A stretch of 9,436 bases of DNA from Prolixibacteraceae bacterium. GTDB lineage: Bacteria > Bacteroidota > Bacteroidia > Bacteroidales > Prolixibacteraceae. Position 1 is the first letter of the stretch. Each line of letters opens with the position of its first letter. Below are positions 7,210-9,436 of this stretch, piece after piece. A program made the translations under genes and the position numbers. The notes beneath the pieces were generated by a model. The model was not told the origin of the DNA. It searched no databases and saw only the letters and a program-made list of their open reading frames with translations. The stretch covers positions 1 to 9,436 of the forward strand of contig WRIQ01000032.1 in the NCBI GenBank assembly GCA_009782655.1, given 5' to 3'.

Positions 7210-9044
7210 CAGGCAACATCATCTTTTTCAACGTAAAGGTTGTCGATGATGAAATCCTGTCGTTCGGGCGTATTTTTGCCCATATAAAATTCGAGCATCT
7301 GCGTAACCGATTCGTGCTTTTTCATCTTAACCGGTTCAATACGAATATTTTCGCCGATAAAATTTTTAAACTCGTCGGGCGATATTTCTCCCAATCCTTT
7401 GAAACGTGTTATTTCGGGATTTCCCCGAAGTTTTTCGATGGCGACCAATTTTTCCTCCTCCGAGTAGCAATATATGGTTTGTATTTTATTACGAACCCTG
7501 AAAAGCGGTGTTTGCAAAATGTAAACGTGATTTTTCCGGATCAGCTCGGGGAAAAACTGTAGAAAAAAAGTGATGAGCAATAGCCTGATATGCATTCCGT
7601 CCACGTCGGCGTCGGTGGCGATAATCACTTTGGCGTAGCGCAAATCGTCGACGCCTTCTTCGATGTTGAGGGCGGCCTGCAACAGGTTGAATTCTTCGTT
7701 TTCGTACACCACTTTTTTATGTAATCCAAATGTGTTCAGCGGTTTGCCTTTCAGGCTGAAAACCGCCTGTATGTCCACATTGCGCGATTTTGTGATGGAG
7801 CCGCTGGCCGAGTCCCCCTCGGTGATGAAAATGCTGGTTTCTTCGCGGCGCTCGTCGTTATCGTTGAAATGGATGCGGCAGTCGCGTAGTTTGCGGTTGT
7901 GCAGGTTGACTTTTTTGGCTCTGTCTTTTGCCAATTTTTTAATTCCCGAAATGGCTTTGCGTTCGCGTTCCGATTCCTGAATCCTGCGAAGCAGCATTTC
8001 TGCTGTTTCATGATTTTTATGCAGGTAGTTATCCAATTCTTTTTGAACAAAATTGGTGATATACGTTCGCACCGTGGGGCCGTCGGGGCCCATGTCGCGC
8101 GAGCCAAGTTTCGTTTTTGTCTGCGATTCGAAAACCGGTTCTTCAACTTTAATGCTGATGGCGGCAATGATGGAAGCTCTGATGTCGCTGGGCTCGAAAT
8201 CTTTTTTGTAAAAGTCGCGGATGATTTTCACCAGCGCCTCGCGAAAAGTCTGTAAATGAGTACCTCCCTGACTGGTGTGCTGTCCGTTTACGAACGAATG
8301 ATAATCCTCGCCATATTGGTTGCCGTGGGTAATGGCAATTTCAATGTCTTCGCCTTTCAGGTGGATGATAGGGTAGAGCGGCTCTTCTTCCAGATTTTCT
8401 TCGAGCAGGTCGCGTAAGCCGTTGCGCGAGAAATATTTTTGTCCGTTGTAGTCGATTACCAAACCTGCATTCAGGAAAGTGTAGTTCTTCATCATGCTCA
8501 CCACATAGTCGTTGATGTAGTGATAATTTCTGAAAATGGATGCGTCGGGTTTGAATGACACAATGGTTCCGTTTTCCAAACCGGTTTGTGCAAGCGGGCA
8601 ATCTTCGGTTTCTTTTCCCTGACTGAAATGCAGTTCTTTTATTTCGCCTTCGCGGACGGATTTGATGGAGAAATCGATGGATAAGGCATTTACCGCCTTG
8701 ATGCCCACGCCATTCAGTCCCACCGACTTTTTGAAGACTTTGGAGTCGTATTTTGCACCGGTATTCATTTTACTAACCACGTCGTTCAGTTTTCCCAGCG
8801 GAATCCCGCGGCCATAGTCGCGAACCATCACCTTGTCGTCTTCGATAGACACCTCGATTTTTTTCCCGTTGCCCATCATAAATTCATCGATGGAGTTGTC
8901 CATGACTTCTTTCAGAAGGACGTAAATGCCGTCGTCGGCAGCCGAGCCATCGCCGAGTTTGCCGATGTACATACCCGGACGGCGGCGTATATGTTCTTGC
9001 CATTCAAGGGTTTGTATGGAGCCTTCGTCGTATTGTTCCGTCAT
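7209..9044 (-). CDS. parE: DNA topoisomerase IV subunit B (ParE, Bacteroidota type)
   Basis: ParE is the ATPase subunit that clamps and passes the transported DNA segment, working with ParC. The 611-residue protein shows the full order of the family. The GHKL ATPase has EVMDNSIDE (Glu46 catalytic base, Asn50 Mg/ATP), Asp76 in RDYGRGIP, and the lid [16 protein letters not shown]. The transducer domain includes [14 protein letters not shown] and the QTKTKLGS switch-lysine loop. The TOPRIM domain has EGDSASGS (Glu409, Asp411) and ATDADVDG (Asp478, Asp480, Asp482), followed by the [12 protein letters not shown] tail. It is short like ParE and lacks the insertion seen in E. coli GyrB. It is the first gene of the parE-parC-aroK operon; its ATG lies about 23 bases below a TATATTTG promoter element. 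Calling it gyrB instead is possible but less likely given the pairing with a ParC-type partner. Confidence 0.93.
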   Translation of the reverse strand: MTEQYDEGSIQTLEWQEHIRRRPGMYIGKLGDGSAADDGIYVLLKEVMDNSIDEFMMGNGKKIEVSIEDDKVMVRDYGRGIPLGKLNDVVSKMNTGAKYDSKVFKKSVGLNGVGIKAVNALSIDFSIKSVREGEIKELHFSQGKETEDCPLAQTGLENGTIVSFKPDASIFRNYHYINDYVVSMMKNYTFLNAGLVIDYNGQKYFSRNGLRDLLEENLEEEPLYPIIHLKGEDIEIAITHGNQYGEDYHSFVNGQHTSQGGTHLQTFREALVKIIRDFYKKDFEPSDIRASIIAAISIKVEEPVFESQTKTKLGSRDMGPDGPTVRTYITNFVQKELDNYLHKNHETAEMLLRRIQESERERKAISGIKKLAKDRAKKVNLHNRKLRDCRIHFNDNDERREETSIFITEGDSASGSITKSRNVDIQAVFSLKGKPLNTFGLHKKVVYENEEFNLLQAALNIEEGVDDLRYAKVIIATDADVDGMHIRLLLITFFLQFFPELIRKNHVYILQTPLFRVRNKIQTIYCYSEEEKLVAIEKLRGNPEITRFKGLGEISPDEFKNFIGENIRIEPVKMKKHESVTQMLEFYMGKNTPERQDFIIDNLYVEKDDVA

Positions 9045-9066
9045 AATTCTTTGCTAAAAATTCGCA

Positions 9067-9074
9067 CAAATATA
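9067..9074 (-). promoter_or_regulatory. Candidate -7 element of the parE-parC-aroK promoter
   Basis: TATATTTG on the minus strand (9074-9067) matches the Bacteroidota -7 consensus TAnnTTTG exactly, and would start RNA near 9060, about 16 bases before the parE ATG. No TTTG-like -33 element is found 19-21 bases upstream, where the sequence is GC-rich (CGGCCGCAGAAG). The call therefore rests on the -7 box and its position only. Confidence 0.42.
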
Positions 9075-9116
9075 GCTAAAAATAACGGCTTCTGCGGCCG
9101 AATCGACTTTCAAAAG

Positions 9117-9136
9117 ATTAACAAATTAATGTTGAT
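9117..9136. repeat. Short inverted repeat in the parE/lplA divergent region
   Basis: ATTAACA (9117-9123) and TGTTGAT (9130-9136) form a near-perfect dyad (six Watson-Crick pairs and one possible G-U) around a 6-base AT spacer. It lies between two divergent genes, where an operator would be expected, but the region is AT-rich and no known regulator site is recognised. Confidence 0.3.
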
Positions 9137-9225
9137 AACTTCATGCTAAATAGCTGATTATAGAATAATTGTTATTAACCCTGCGCAAATTTCCGGCTTT
9201 TCCCTCGATTTGATGAGTTAACATT

Positions 9226-9233
9226 TATCTTCG
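9226..9233 (+). promoter_or_regulatory. Weak -7-like element before the lplA gene
   Basis: TATCTTCG differs from TAnnTTTG at one position and ends 11 bases before the ATG at 9245. A TTTG exists at 9209-9212, but the 13-base spacing is too short for the usual 19-21. Treat as tentative. Confidence 0.22.
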
Positions 9234-9244
9234 TCGAAAAAAAC

Positions 9245-9436
9245 ATGTTTTGCCTGTCTTTGCATAATCGCGATGTTTTCTTCTGTTTTTCGGCGGAGGA
9301 ATATCTGCTGAAAAACAGCGTGGACGATTTTTTTATTCTCTGGCAGAGCGAAAAAGCGGTGGTCGTGGGCAGGCATCAGAACATGCAGGGTGAAATTGAT
9401 TACCGGTTTGTGCGCGAAAACGGAATAAAAACCGCA
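9245..9436 (+). CDS. lplA: Lipoate-protein ligase A, N-terminal part (cut by window edge)
   Basis: The first 64 codons of a gene that continues beyond the right edge. The product resembles LplA-type enzymes of the BPL/LPL fold, which attach lipoate to the E2 and H subunits of 2-oxoacid dehydrogenases and the glycine cleavage system by way of lipoyl-AMP. Visible signatures are SAEEYLLKN (16-24), the FFILWQSEKAVVVGRHQN block (29-46), which lines the lipoyl-AMP pocket in this family, and EIDYRFVRENGIKTA (50-64), which leads into the RR..GGGAVYHD motif expected just outside. The usual NPY.NLA start of the first helix is altered here (NRDVFFCFSA). The ATG at 9245 places the family motifs at the expected distance from the N-terminus. 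The gene is divergent from parE across a 200-bp gap. Family membership is clear; ligase rather than another LplA/LipB-fold transferase is inferred from the fragment. Confidence 0.85.
   Translation, partial: MFCLSLHNRDVFFCFSAEEYLLKNSVDDFFILWQSEKAVVVGRHQNMQGEIDYRFVRENGIKTA

Noticed and set aside
8803..8826. DYGRGIP in ParE instead of the usual DNGRGIP as a defective ATPase site
   Set aside because: The catalytic Glu46, Asn50 and Asp76 are intact, and the Tyr variant is, as far as I recall, normal in Bacteroidota ParE.
9088..9106. CGGC/GCCG hairpin upstream of parE as an attenuator
   Set aside because: Only a 4-bp stem and located upstream of the likely transcription start, so it would not be in the transcript.
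9130..9138. DnaA-box-like TTATCAACA (minus strand) near parE
   Set aside because: One mismatch to TTATnCACA and a single copy in AT-rich DNA, with no cluster or origin-associated genes nearby.

Overview
The window is a stretch of core, chromosomal-looking DNA from a member of the Bacteroidota, most likely Bacteroidales or a close relative. The reasons are: a Rho factor with a long charged insert ahead of its RNA-binding domain; a linked parE-parC pair with Bacteroidota-type motifs (DYGRGIP and EGDSASGS in ParE, HPHGDASIGD in ParC); no evident Shine-Dalgarno sequences; and promoter-like TAnnTTTG elements just upstream of several starts. I see no mobile element, phage gene, CRISPR array, tRNA or rRNA.

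Layout. Positions 2-1600 (+) hold the 3' part of rho, whose true start lies left of the window, followed by a good intrinsic terminator. From 1681 to 9044 five genes all lie on the minus strand. Transcription of that block runs right to left: parE (topoisomerase IV B subunit), parC (A subunit), aroK (shikimate kinase), a cytidylate-kinase-like P-loop protein, and hutI (imidazolonepropionase). From 9245 (+) the first 64 codons of a lipoate-protein ligase A gene run off the right edge, divergent from parE.

How the genes work together. parE and parC overlap as TGATG, and parC and aroK are separated by one base (TGACATG), so parE-parC-aroK looks like one translationally coupled operon: two subunits of one enzyme plus an unrelated aromatic-biosynthesis kinase. 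The cytidylate-kinase-like gene lies 202 bp further on and has its own good promoter candidate. hutI follows after another gap of about 220 bp, with a weaker promoter candidate, and converges on rho across the terminator. All genes in the window look intact apart from the two cut by its edges.

Nothing here amounts to a clearly new system. The points most worth a second look are: a QMTLF sequence at the extreme C-terminus of ParC that resembles a sliding-clamp-binding peptide; the repetitive disordered region of Rho; a 53-codon open frame continuing in phase after the aroK stop; a coding-looking -1-frame tail after the cytidylate-kinase-like gene; and a 12-base homopolymer upstream of hutI.
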